Source of the DNA: Marine Group II euryarchaeote MED-G34 | GTDB lineage: Archaea; Thermoplasmatota; Poseidoniia; Poseidoniales; Thalassarchaeaceae | Length of the DNA stretch: 37,633 nt | Direction of reading: 5' to 3' | NCBI GenBank assembly: GCA_002457605.1 | Contig: NTJT01000010.1 | Span: 1-37,633, forward strand | Part shown: piece after piece, positions 17,996-27,385 of the stretch | Layout of the letters: each line of letters starts with the position of its first letter | How positions within the stretch are numbered: the first letter of the stretch is position 1 | The notes under the pieces: generated by a model | Seen by the model: only the letters and a program-made list of their open reading frames with translations | What the model was told of the DNA's origin: nothing | Databases searched by the model: none | Translations under genes and position numbers: made by a program

Positions 17996-19078
17996 TCAGT
18001 CATCGAAGAGTCTGAATGGCAAGTCAATCATTCTACTCTCCTCCTCGTCCCCCTCTGCCTCTCCCTCGGACTCATCCGGTATCGGGGCATCATATATCGG
18101 AGAGACTTCGGTTTCTTCGTCTTCATCAGGTGCCTCCAGTAGGTCCATCTGTAGATTCTCAAGCTCACTTCCCTGACCCTTCATCCAATTTGGCATGTCG
18201 TGAGTCCCCCCTAGTACGGACAGGGTAGTGAAGGTCGCCATTGGTAGCACTGATATCGCCACTAGGAAGTCAATGACTGCAGTCTCTGGAACTACCGCAT
18301 CAGGAACTACCGCATGCAGAAGAACAGTTTCCAACTGAACCTCGTTCCACTGTGTTACATCGACGTCCAGCCAGCCTAGGGAAGCAGCTAGAAAAGTCCT
18401 AGCGATAATCCAGAAGAGCAGTATAGGGAGTACCCATGAGAACCGCGAGATTTTCCACAACACGCTCCTAAACATCGCTGCGTAAGATACGAGTCCACTG
18501 GACACAACCGGCTGAATCCTTACTGCCATCCACAGCGCTATCATGTACCCCGCCATGCCCAATTCGAATGCCCGATCTGGCTTGACTATCTCTTCGGGCA
18601 CGCCCTCCATGATTAACAGAGGGATGGCAATCAGCAGGACCTGCATCGGGACAGCCAGCAACTGCAACCCTCCGTGAACCGCTATCAAATCCTGTCCCTC
18701 TCCGTTTGTCTTCTCGTGGACGAGTCTCGCCATCCTTCCGTAAGGGCTCGCCTGGAGGGCTAGCCTCGCCCGATCTATGAGCTCTGGATCACCGGCTCTT
18801 CTACTGAGGCCTAGGATTGGCACCCAGCCTCCTTTGTCAGCGACTGAAGCTGGCCTGTAACCACCGAAGAACAGAGCTAGGAGGAGTGACAAGAATCCGT
18901 ACAGCAGTCCTGCGACGACAATCCAGTAGACCAGTTCGGTGCGAACGGCGATTGAGAAGTTACCCTGATCTACCTCAAGCAGATAGGTCAAGGAGAACCC
19001 CACGATAGGAACCAGAGTGACTTGCAACACGACCACTATGTAGAGGACGAACCTCTGATACAGATCCTCTACGGCCAC
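17996..19078 (-). CDS. Hypothetical multi-TM membrane protein with acidic C-terminal tail
   Basis: 360 aa with about 6 hydrophobic segments and tail EAPDEDEETEVSPIYDAPIPDESEGEAEGDEEESRM. Confidence 0.75.
   Translation of the reverse strand: MAVEDLYQRFVLYIVVVLQVTLVPIVGFSLTYLLEVDQGNFSIAVRTELVYWIVVAGLLYGFLSLLLALFFGGYRPASVADKGGWVPILGLSRRAGDPELIDRARLALQASPYGRMARLVHEKTNGEGQDLIAVHGGLQLLAVPMQVLLIAIPLLIMEGVPEEIVKPDRAFELGMAGYMIALWMAVRIQPVVSSGLVSYAAMFRSVLWKISRFSWVLPILLFWIIARTFLAASLGWLDVDVTQWNEVQLETVLLHAVVPDAVVPETAVIDFLVAISVLPMATFTTLSVLGGTHDMPNWMKGQGSELENLQMDLLEAPDEDEETEVSPIYDAPIPDESEGEAEGDEEESRMIDLPFRLFDD
18288..18315 (-). repeat. Short in-frame tandem duplication (about 15 bp unit GGAACTACCGCATCA)
   Basis: ggaactaccgcatca-ggaactaccgcat; encodes VVPDA-VVPET in the membrane protein. 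Confidence 0.8.
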
Positions 19079-19178
19079 ACCCTACACGCCTCACCAAGTC
19101 ACCATAAGCCCTTCATTGGGGTCGAACCATCTTCGGGCGGTTAGAGAGGCGTCTGAGAGTCACCATTCCTCTACGCAT

Positions 19179-19193
19179 CCGCCCTACGGGCGG
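19179..19193. promoter_or_regulatory. Hairpin/inverted repeat CCGCCC-TAC-GGGCGG
   Basis: 6-bp perfect stem, 53 nt before the surface-protein ATG. Confidence 0.6.
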
Positions 19194-19246
19194 CGAACGT
19201 TGCTAGCGAACCTTCATACACGTATGTAGAACCGAAGATTCGTCAC

Positions 19247-22200
19247 ATGCGTAGCCTGCCTCCCTTCTTTCTGGTGTCTTTACTGCTCGTCATGAGCATG
19301 GCCCCTTTGGCTGCAAACTCAGTGATGCTTCCAACTGCCGAGGAACGTGCAGCCACTCCAAAGGCACTGATTGACTTCGAAGTCACCTCTATCGAGCTCG
19401 GCGACTCTCTGACTGCATCCCTGCAGTGGGACCAGCCGGACAACTCCACACTAGAATACGTCCTCCGGGACGAGTCCGTTTTGGTGAGTATCACATTCAC
19501 TCAGGCTGGCACATCAAGCCAGCCTGCCTACGCCGAGGGTTGGATGCAGGTCTGGCATCCCGTCGGATTCCTGATGGAGGAACACTATGTCAACATGACA
19601 CTGTCTGGCCTGCAGTCTACCACCGAGACATTCTACTGGACTCCGAGCGCTGCTCACAGTGCTATTGATGAAGAGGGTAATCTCTACGGCGGAATCATAC
19701 TGCGTGGCACCATTGATGGTGGACTCGCTGATGACAATGAGGACAACAACGAGTTCGATAGAGAAGTACCGGTGGCAGTCTGGAAGGACCCTATGGACAA
19801 TGGATTCTGTGGGGATGTGGACGGCGATCAGGTCGTCGACTGCACCAACCAACTCAGCGCCAACGAACCGACATGGGTCGGAGCCGGATATGATTCGGAC
19901 GGAACTCTTTCATCGGACCCTGACTACTACGGGCACTGGAGGATGGAGAATGCCTCCAGCGACGAGGGCGAGATGCACTGGAGGGTATCGGCACCGGGCT
20001 CAGACTACGCCAGCAACAGACATGACCGGCTCTGGTGGGGCTGGTTCACTCCGTTCGACAACTGCGACGATCCAGGACATGGGCTCAAGTACGGGACTCT
20101 AGACTCAGCAGTCTCGGCACTGTACGGCAACAATTTCTGCAAGATTAGAGTACGGTCGTTCGATTTCATATCAATGCACTTGGTGACTGCCGCATGGGGG
20201 GAGATGGCTGCCGGCGACACCATCAGAATAGAGGCCGACGCCGGAGGATCTTTGGAGCATTACAACTACTCTGCACAAAACCTCTCGAAGAACCACGGCG
20301 ACTGGTCACGATTGGTCTGGAACATGACCGACATACATCCCAACGCCGACTACACTCTCGCCTTCAGATTTGATTCTGACAGCTCCTTAGCGAACCAGGG
20401 CATCCATCTGGACTCTTTCTTGATGTTCGGATTTGAGAAGGTTGCAGAGTACACCCTCGACGTCGATTGCGACGATCCGTTGCCCAACGCCTACATGGTG
20501 GTGCCCGACGATTCTAGGCCACCTTCTCTATTCTGCAAAATCAAGAACAATGGGTACGTCGACATCACTCTCCGCTTGTACACTGAAGTCTCCAATCAGA
20601 CTTGGATGAATGGTTACCCCCTAAGGATTGACTCCAACAACAGGTTCGACCACGACAACTACGTTGTCTCTGAGGTCATCAGCGCCCTCGATACAATGAA
20701 CACGTGGTTCAATCTCAGTATTCCCGAGGGCGCCAGTGTCGAGGAGTTGGACTGGTTTGTCTGGATTAACGATGGGACCACTAATCTCTCCAAGGTGTAC
20801 ATCGAACTACCCGTATCGGTCATTGCCGCGTACTCGATCTCCCTAGATCAGAAGGCCCTTGCAAATCCAGCTGCGGTGCTGTATCCAGGGACTACTGGGG
20901 ATGTGGCGATGGTGATGAAGAACACCGGGAACCAGATAGCGACCTGGAATCTAGGCGCTACCTTCGGTGATAGCCGTTGGGGCGATGAGAACTTGATTTG
21001 GCACGATGCCAACGGTTCGGTGGTGACCAGCCTCGCGATGAACATCACCGATGAGTTCGAACTCACAGCAACTGTCATCGTACCCGATGAGATATCACCG
21101 GGCACCTATGCGATAACTCTGCTTGCAAGCGGCAGACCTCCTGCCAATTTCGTAGCCGACTGGACGATATACATCGAGGTCCCGGTATTCCACGACCTAG
21201 TGCTCGAGCCAGAGACCACAGAGATGATGGCCTCTGCCGACGGCTTCCTAAGGCTAATCGAGGTCAGGATGGTTAACAATGGGAACTCAGAGGAGGCATT
21301 CGATCTATCTCTACTGTCGGACTGGAAACTTGGCGTTTCTCTAAATGCGGAGCAGAGCCTTGGGATAGATCCATTCGGGGGGGACAGCACCGTTTTACTG
21401 CTGCTGCCGATGCCTTATGGGATTACCAATGAGACCTATGAGATATGGATAATCGCAGCCAGTCAGGATGACTCGGGCTACCAATCGAGCGTAAGGATTC
21501 TGCTCACAGTCCCTGTTACCAATCTGGTCGAAGTCGAAGACCTTGATATGACAGAGGAGGTGTTCAGGGGAGGGGACGATGCTAGGACTGTTAACTGGGA
21601 AATCTGGAACAACGGCAACGTCAACGACGCTTTCACTATCGATTTTGATACCAGTCACCCAGACGTCTGGGTTCAGGCGACTGGACTAACCAATGGGAGG
21701 ACTCCGTATATTCCAGCAGGTTCGTCACTAAACCTCACCGTGCGCTATTCGTTCGACTTTTCCGCCTCTGGGGAGCGCGACATCACCCTAACCGCATCCA
21801 GCGTTGAGGCTGCTAGTGATGGACTCACAGTAAGTGGTAGTGGAAATGCCGAGTTCATTGTTGGCACACAAGGCTTCTTCCAGATTCTAGCGCCCACACC
21901 ACTGGAGATAGTGGAGAGCGGGGATGACTACGCTCTTGTTTACACAGTGGTCAACCTATATCCCGATGACCAACTCCTGAGGGCCGACATTGACAGGAAC
22001 TCTGACATCTTCTTCAACATCTTCGATGCTCGCGTGGATACGGGCGACAGGGACTTTGTACTACTCGCCAATGAGTCTAGGACCATCACCGTCTGGCTTA
22101 CGGTGACCGATGACAACCTAGAGAATCTCCTAGAGAACGAAATGACCTTCGGAATAGTACTCGAGGTCGACGGTGACAGGGACAAGGTCTCGATGAACGG

Positions 22201-22753
22201 GTCTGTAATCATGTACAAGCTGAATCCCATTGAAACTGGAGTCGACGTCGAGGAGACAGCTTGGTGGGCCGGTAATATCCTGTTCCTCCTCATCGGACTG
22301 GGAGTCGTGGTCGCGGTTCTAGTGGCCTCGCTCAGGATATTCAAGAGTGCGACCGCTCCAATGGAGGAGATCTCTACCCTAGATACCTACGAAATGACCG
22401 TAGATGGTAGCGGCTGGGGAGATCAAGACGGAATCCCAAACGCTCCAGAACTTCCTGCAGACGACGAGGTGGCTAATTCAATGTACGGAGGTGCAAAGGA
22501 AATCTTTGAACAGCCTCCGGAGATGCCCCCTCCTCCTTCCGTAGAGCCTGAACCCGAGCCTGAGCCTGAACCCGAGCCCGAGCCTGAACCCGAGCCCGAG
22601 CCTGAGCCTGAACCCGAGCCTGAACCCGAGCCTTCGTTTGAACTTCCTCCAGGAGTGCCACCGATTCCAGAGAATGGCCTTCCTGAGGGATGGTCACAAG
22701 AGCAGTGGATTCACTACGGTCAGCGCTGGTTAGATCAACAGAACAGCGAATAA
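19247..22753 (+). CDS. Large secreted/surface protein with CARDB/NEW3-like beta domains, C-terminal TM and EP-repeat cytoplasmic tail
   Basis: Signal peptide FFLVSLLLVMSMAPLAANS; repeated N-x-G-N-x-x-x-A-F/W beta-domain motifs (VNNGNSEEAFDLSLL, WNNGNVNDAFTIDF); TM NILFLLIGLGVVVAVLVASLRIF; tail with (EP)n and GLPEGWSQEQWIHYGQRWLDQQ. Confidence 0.82.
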   Translation: MRSLPPFFLVSLLLVMSMAPLAANSVMLPTAEERAATPKALIDFEVTSIELGDSLTASLQWDQPDNSTLEYVLRDESVLVSITFTQAGTSSQPAYAEGWMQVWHPVGFLMEEHYVNMTLSGLQSTTETFYWTPSAAHSAIDEEGNLYGGIILRGTIDGGLADDNEDNNEFDREVPVAVWKDPMDNGFCGDVDGDQVVDCTNQLSANEPTWVGAGYDSDGTLSSDPDYYGHWRMENASSDEGEMHWRVSAPGSDYASNRHDRLWWGWFTPFDNCDDPGHGLKYGTLDSAVSALYGNNFCKIRVRSFDFISMHLVTAAWGEMAAGDTIRIEADAGGSLEHYNYSAQNLSKNHGDWSRLVWNMTDIHPNADYTLAFRFDSDSSLANQGIHLDSFLMFGFEKVAEYTLDVDCDDPLPNAYMVVPDDSRPPSLFCKIKNNGYVDITLRLYTEVSNQTWMNGYPLRIDSNNRFDHDNYVVSEVISALDTMNTWFNLSIPEGASVEELDWFVWINDGTTNLSKVYIELPVSVIAAYSISLDQKALANPAAVLYPGTTGDVAMVMKNTGNQIATWNLGATFGDSRWGDENLIWHDANGSVVTSLAMNITDEFELTATVIVPDEISPGTYAITLLASGRPPANFVADWTIYIEVPVFHDLVLEPETTEMMASADGFLRLIEVRMVNNGNSEEAFDLSLLSDWKLGVSLNAEQSLGIDPFGGDSTVLLLLPMPYGITNETYEIWIIAASQDDSGYQSSVRILLTVPVTNLVEVEDLDMTEEVFRGGDDARTVNWEIWNNGNVNDAFTIDFDTSHPDVWVQATGLTNGRTPYIPAGSSLNLTVRYSFDFSASGERDITLTASSVEAASDGLTVSGSGNAEFIVGTQGFFQILAPTPLEIVESGDDYALVYTVVNLYPDDQLLRADIDRNSDIFFNIFDARVDTGDRDFVLLANESRTITVWLTVTDDNLENLLENEMTFGIVLEVDGDRDKVSMNGSVIMYKLNPIETGVDVEETAWWAGNILFLLIGLGVVVAVLVASLRIFKSATAPMEEISTLDTYEMTVDGSGWGDQDGIPNAPELPADDEVANSMYGGAKEIFEQPPEMPPPPSVEPEPEPEPEPEPEPEPEPEPEPEPEPEPEPSFELPPGVPPIPENGLPEGWSQEQWIHYGQRWLDQQNSE
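22544..22633 (+). repeat. GAGCCT/GAACCC/GAGCCC hexanucleotide-class repeat encoding about 15 Glu-Pro dipeptides
   Basis: Direct reading of gagcctgaacccgagcctgagcct... Confidence 0.95.
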
Positions 22754-22836
22754 GTGTCCTGACACACACCCGCACACGCCCGTGCGAGGCCTTATGACCC
22801 CCCTATTGGTCGCCGGATTCCGGAGTGTGATTTCCT

Positions 22837-24453
22837 ATGTACAGCGGTCAACAACCTATTTTCATCCTTAAGGAAGGCACAGAGCGTACCAGTGGGCGCT
22901 CGGCGCAGAGTAACAACATCGCTGCTGCCAAGGCAGTGGCAGACTCAGTGCGTTCTACTCTAGGTCCGAAGGGCATGGATAAGATGCTAGTAGACAGCAT
23001 GGGTGACGTAGTCATCACCAATGACGGTGCTACCATTCTCAAGGAGATGGATATAGAGCACCCTGCGGCGAAGATGATCATAGAAATCGCCAAGACTCAG
23101 GAGCAGCACTGCTACGATGGCACCACAAGTGCTGTTGTAATCGCAGGAGAGCTGCTGAAGCGCAGCGAGGATTTAGTCGAGCAGAATGTCCATCCAACAG
23201 TAATCTGTGAGGGCTTCAGACTCGCCTCCGACAAGGCTTCAGAACTCATCGAGGCTCATTCCATCGCTGTAAATCAAGATATGCTGGAAGAGGTGGCTAA
23301 GACTGCACTCACGGGCAAGAGTGCAGGCGCAGTCAAGGAGTTCCTCGCAGATATTTCGGTCAGAGCAGTCCTCTCTGTAGCCCAAGATGCAGACGGCGAG
23401 ATAGTGGTTGACCTCGATGACATCAAGGTGCAGAAGAAGCAGGGTGGATCGATTAAGGATAGCTCTCTAGTTGATGGCATCATCCTCGATAAGGAACGTG
23501 TCCATAGTGGCATGCCGCGCAGCGTGACTGATGCAAAGGTCGCCCTAATCAACTCGGCCATCGAGGTCAAGAAAACTGAGGTAGACGCTAAGATTCAGAT
23601 TACCGACCCGAGCATGCTCTCACAGTTCCTTGATGAGGAGGAGCAATACCTCAAGTCCCTAGTGGAGAAGATCCAGGCCTCTGGAGCCAGTGTAATCATA
23701 TGTCAGAAGGGCATTGATGACATGGCCCAGCACTACATGGCAAAGGCTGGATTGTTCGCCATTCGCCGAGCCAAGAAGAGCGATATGGAGGCCCTTTCAA
23801 AGGCCACTGGAGGTAGGATTGTGACCAACATAGACGATCTGTCATCCGATGATTTAGGTAACGCTTCGAAGGTCGAGGAGCGCAAGATAGGCGAGTCAGA
23901 TATGGTCTTCGTCACTGGTTGCCCCGACGCTAAGAGCGTCTCGGTACTACTCAGAGGTGGAACCGAGCACGTGGTCGATGAAGTTCGCCGAGCCTTCGAT
24001 GATGCTGTTGGCGTAGTCGCTGTGGCTCACGAGGACGGAGTAGTCCTGACCGGAGGTGGCTCGGTCGCCGCCGCGATAAGCCGTGACCTACGTTCTTACG
24101 CCGAGGGAATCGGAGGAAGAGAGCAGATGGCTATCGAGGCATTTTCAGGGGCCCTTGAGGTAATTCCTCGGACTCTCGCTGAGAACGCTGGACTTGATCC
24201 AGTCAACACCATCATTGACCTCAGGAAGGCACACTCGGAGGGCAAGTCGCACTTCGGGGTCAATGTCTACGAAGGCGGAGTTGTCGACATGAGTGAGGCA
24301 CAAGTCTTCGAGCCCAGCAGAGTCGTGGAGCAGGCTATCCAAAGCGCCTCTGAAACCGCAGTTATGATTCTGAGAATCGACGACGTGATATCTAGCCGAG
24401 CAGGCTCCCCTATGCCAGAAGGTGGCGAGTTCGACGGCATGGGTATGATGTGA
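22837..24453 (+). CDS. ths: Thermosome subunit (group II chaperonin)
   Basis: [56 protein letters not shown], and C-terminal region ending [10 protein letters not shown]. Confidence 0.97.
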   Translation: MYSGQQPIFILKEGTERTSGRSAQSNNIAAAKAVADSVRSTLGPKGMDKMLVDSMGDVVITNDGATILKEMDIEHPAAKMIIEIAKTQEQHCYDGTTSAVVIAGELLKRSEDLVEQNVHPTVICEGFRLASDKASELIEAHSIAVNQDMLEEVAKTALTGKSAGAVKEFLADISVRAVLSVAQDADGEIVVDLDDIKVQKKQGGSIKDSSLVDGIILDKERVHSGMPRSVTDAKVALINSAIEVKKTEVDAKIQITDPSMLSQFLDEEEQYLKSLVEKIQASGASVIICQKGIDDMAQHYMAKAGLFAIRRAKKSDMEALSKATGGRIVTNIDDLSSDDLGNASKVEERKIGESDMVFVTGCPDAKSVSVLLRGGTEHVVDEVRRAFDDAVGVVAVAHEDGVVLTGGGSVAAAISRDLRSYAEGIGGREQMAIEAFSGALEVIPRTLAENAGLDPVNTIIDLRKAHSEGKSHFGVNVYEGGVVDMSEAQVFEPSRVVEQAIQSASETAVMILRIDDVISSRAGSPMPEGGEFDGMGMM

Positions 24454-24468
24454 GGCCTAGGGTAGAAT

Positions 24469-24483
24469 ACGGCCTACGGCCGT
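24469..24483. promoter_or_regulatory. Hairpin/inverted repeat ACGGCC-TAC-GGCCGT
   Basis: 6-bp perfect stem, 15 nt after the thermosome stop and about 71 nt before the next ATG. Confidence 0.6.
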
Positions 24484-24554
24484 AGACCTCGGTTGCACTA
24501 GATTCAATAATCGTGTCAGGGTGCCCAGACTGCCGATAGGCACGAGTGGACTTC

Positions 24555-26525
24555 ATGACGATATTCAGCGTCTTCATCGATGATGGCTGCATCGTCTGCG
24601 ATGCCTGCGAGGAAGCGGCTCCAGACATCTTCGAGGTCACCGAAGACACCTGCTTCATCAAGCCCAATGTTAGACTCGATGGTGGCTACGACCGCAACGT
24701 TACCAAATCTGGACTCAAGCCGGATGTAGTATCTTCTCTCTCAGACGATATCTTCGATGCCGCAGACGCCTGCCCGGTCGATGTCATCATCGTAGTTGAG
24801 GGCACTGGAGAGGAAGTACCCGAGGTAGAGGATGAAGCAGTTTCTCAGCCAGAGGCGGAGATAGTCTCCGAGGAGCCCGTGGAGATAACAGGTGACGACC
24901 TTGAGTCCCTTCTGACTATGGGGGACCGGACGATGAGCATCCTATTCGGCTCGCAGTCAGGAAACTCCGAGGAACTGGCTGCCAAATTCGCGAAGCGGGC
25001 CACCGACTACGGTCTCGACGCAACTGTGCACGATATGGATGGATTCGACCTGTCCTCTCTGCCGGGGATGAAGAGAGTCCTAATCATCTGCTCGACTTGG
25101 GGCGAGGGCGAAATGCCCGACAACGCCGAAGAACTGTGGCTGCAAGCAAGTGCAGACTCAGCACCCAATCTGTCGAATGTTAACTTCTCAATCCTTGCTC
25201 TCGGCGATACCAGCTACGAGTTCTACTGCCAGTCTGGTATGGACTGGGACGACCGACTGCAGCAATTGGGAGCGACTCGCCTACTCGACCGCGTTGACTG
25301 TGATGTGGATTACGACTCTTCTGCTGAAGCTTGGGCCATCGATGCACTTGCAGTGATGGCCGCAGTCGACGGTACCGGCCAGTTCCATGAAGATCAGTTA
25401 GACGCAATCAAGGATCGAGTCAGCGGCGCAGCAGCAGCGGGAGCGGCCGGTGAAGACGGCTTCACCGTTCCTGAGACTGCTGCAGAAGTCATTCAAGCTG
25501 AGATTAGCATATTCAGGTACGATCCTGTCAGTGCCACCGCGGGCAAGGACACCTGGGTCTGTGCCTTGCCCGGTCACATGTCAGTGCTCGAGTCATTGAG
25601 GGCGCTGAAGGAGACTCATGATGGCACCCTTACTTTCAGAGACGGCCCCAGCGATGACCCAGCCACTGCGATATCAGTCAATGGTAGGTTGATTCTACCC
25701 GGTAGTGTCAGACTTGATTCAGTAGCCCCTATCCGAGACGGTGGACTGAGGTTGCGCATAGAGCCCCTGCCATCTTTCGATGTCGTCCGAGACTTAGTTG
25801 TGGATCACTGGTCTCTCGAGAGAGGCAGAGAGTTCTCCAAGCCGTGGATGGTGGCAGCCACTAGGGAAGGTGCCGATACAGCTCAGGGTGTATTGGGGAC
25901 CATGGACCCATCGACTGCAGACATGCTGCATTCGATTACCGACTTTTGCAGCGCTCCACTGCTGCATTCTTGCTCTGATGCCACCCCTCATTCAGAGGAA
26001 TATCTCGGCCCCGCAGTCCTAGCACGAATCTGGGCACGCATTAACGACCCACGCTCTTCAGAATCTAGCATAACTGCGATGCAAGATATATTGGATTCTA
26101 ATGGGGGGATAAAGGCCGAGACCGACCTCGCTTCGATTCGCCGACAGAATGGCTCGGCGAGAATCATTGCTGACGCACTCCTCGACGCGCGGACCTCGAC
26201 TTTGAGCAGAGGTTCATTCAACGGCCGCCATGGCAAGCATGTCTGGTGGTACAGCTGGTCTGTGAAGAGCAGCGGTAGAGTAAATGACACCGTAATCTAC
26301 AGACAGGTTCTCGGTCCTATGGGGCTGCTCGGAAACTTGTTCTCAGGGGTGACTGCCCGCATGGTGTTCGGATTCACCAGGACCGGTGGCAATGTATTCA
26401 ACGGCATGTTGGGAATGTTGGCCCCACCTGCCGGTATCGGAAAGATGCCGAAGCAGTTCAATTCCTCTGTTGACGACCACCACGAGGTCGTCGCGATATT
26501 CAACGAAGTGGATGGTAGGTTCTGA
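24555..26525 (+). CDS. Ferredoxin-flavodoxin-(cysteine-depleted SdhB/FrdB-like) fusion protein
   Basis: N-terminal ferredoxin CIVCDACEEAAPDIF...ACPVDVI; flavodoxin ILFGSQSGNSEELAAKFA...STWGEGEMPDNAEELW...LALGDTSYEFYC; then SdhB-like ISIFRYDPVSA...SVLESLRALKETHDGTLTFRDG...SVNGRLILPG...IEPLPSFDVVRDLVVDH...EEYLGPAVLARIWARINDPR. A GTG at 24546 is an alternative start. Confidence 0.82.
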   Translation: MTIFSVFIDDGCIVCDACEEAAPDIFEVTEDTCFIKPNVRLDGGYDRNVTKSGLKPDVVSSLSDDIFDAADACPVDVIIVVEGTGEEVPEVEDEAVSQPEAEIVSEEPVEITGDDLESLLTMGDRTMSILFGSQSGNSEELAAKFAKRATDYGLDATVHDMDGFDLSSLPGMKRVLIICSTWGEGEMPDNAEELWLQASADSAPNLSNVNFSILALGDTSYEFYCQSGMDWDDRLQQLGATRLLDRVDCDVDYDSSAEAWAIDALAVMAAVDGTGQFHEDQLDAIKDRVSGAAAAGAAGEDGFTVPETAAEVIQAEISIFRYDPVSATAGKDTWVCALPGHMSVLESLRALKETHDGTLTFRDGPSDDPATAISVNGRLILPGSVRLDSVAPIRDGGLRLRIEPLPSFDVVRDLVVDHWSLERGREFSKPWMVAATREGADTAQGVLGTMDPSTADMLHSITDFCSAPLLHSCSDATPHSEEYLGPAVLARIWARINDPRSSESSITAMQDILDSNGGIKAETDLASIRRQNGSARIIADALLDARTSTLSRGSFNGRHGKHVWWYSWSVKSSGRVNDTVIYRQVLGPMGLLGNLFSGVTARMVFGFTRTGGNVFNGMLGMLAPPAGIGKMPKQFNSSVDDHHEVVAIFNEVDGRF

Positions 26526-27385
26526 TGCCACTGAAGTACGCTTATCATCCTGGTAATGTGGCCCACAGCAGCGCTACTGAGGTGGCTGAGACGATGGAAC
26601 CAGTCGCCCAATCACTGGGCATTGAACTGGTCCCGATGAGTGGTGCTACCAGTTGTGGAGCCGGGATAATCAGACAGGCCAGCAGGCGTTTGCAGTTGAC
26701 CCTCAATGCTCGCACCTTTGCAATGGCAGAGGAAATCGGTCTCGATATCATCACACCGTGTGCAGCCACAGCTGGGAACCTGCATGAGGATCTCTCCGCT
26801 CTCAAACAGAATCCCAATCTTCTTGGAGAGGTGAACGAGGTCCTTGAGAGGACCTGCGGCAGGAGATTCTCAGGGGGAGTCGAGGTCCACCATCTCCTAC
26901 ACGTGATAGTGGATGAGGTCGGCCTTGAGAAACTCGAGGCCGCGATACTGAATCCCATCGACTTCGATGTCGCTGCATTCTACGGTCCGAACATACAGCA
27001 GGCCGGAGCCTGTGGGGGCGATGACGTCCACGATCCGGACTACCTCGAACAGGTCATCGATGCCATTGGGGGGAAGCCGGTACAGTGGGAGGGGCGCACA
27101 CAGAGCGTAGGAGTTCCAGGGCTGTTATCTGAAGAGCCGACGGTGCTGCGGCAGGCTGCTGCAGTGCTCCATGAGGCCAAATCTGAGGGAGCAGAACTCA
27201 TTGTAAGTGCTTGTAATCTCTCGCACAGCGTCCTCGATATCTACCAGGGCAAGGCTTCGAGGTCGACCGGACTTGCTACCAATATACCAGTTATCCATCT
27301 AACAGAGATGCTTTCTTTCTCCATGGGCCATCACAACACTAGGCTGGCACAGCTGAGGACTAGGATTGCAGTCATCGGCGACTGA
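26525..27385 (+). CDS. HdrB/CCG-domain-like protein lacking most canonical Fe-S cysteines
   Basis: HdrB-like scaffold: YHPGN..., LGIELVPMSGATSCGAG, IITPCAATAGNL, EVHHLLHVIVDEVG, AAFYGP, DYLEQVIDAIGGKPVQWEGRTQSVG, HEAKSEGAELIVSACNLSHSVLDIYQ, IPVIHLTEMLSFSMG. Overlaps upstream stop (TGATG). Confidence 0.82.
   Translation: MPLKYAYHPGNVAHSSATEVAETMEPVAQSLGIELVPMSGATSCGAGIIRQASRRLQLTLNARTFAMAEEIGLDIITPCAATAGNLHEDLSALKQNPNLLGEVNEVLERTCGRRFSGGVEVHHLLHVIVDEVGLEKLEAAILNPIDFDVAAFYGPNIQQAGACGGDDVHDPDYLEQVIDAIGGKPVQWEGRTQSVGVPGLLSEEPTVLRQAAAVLHEAKSEGAELIVSACNLSHSVLDIYQGKASRSTGLATNIPVIHLTEMLSFSMGHHNTRLAQLRTRIAVIGD

Noticed and set aside
22473-22775. Minus-strand ORF encoding (RVQAQA)n repeats
   Set aside because: Antisense reading of the EP-repeat of the surface protein; repetitive translation is a by-product.
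22814-22824. CCGGA-T-TCCGG palindrome before the thermosome (and GCACC-G-GGTGC at 9967-9977)
   Set aside because: Only 5-bp arms and a 1-nt centre; may occur by chance in GC-rich DNA, so not included in the hairpin family.
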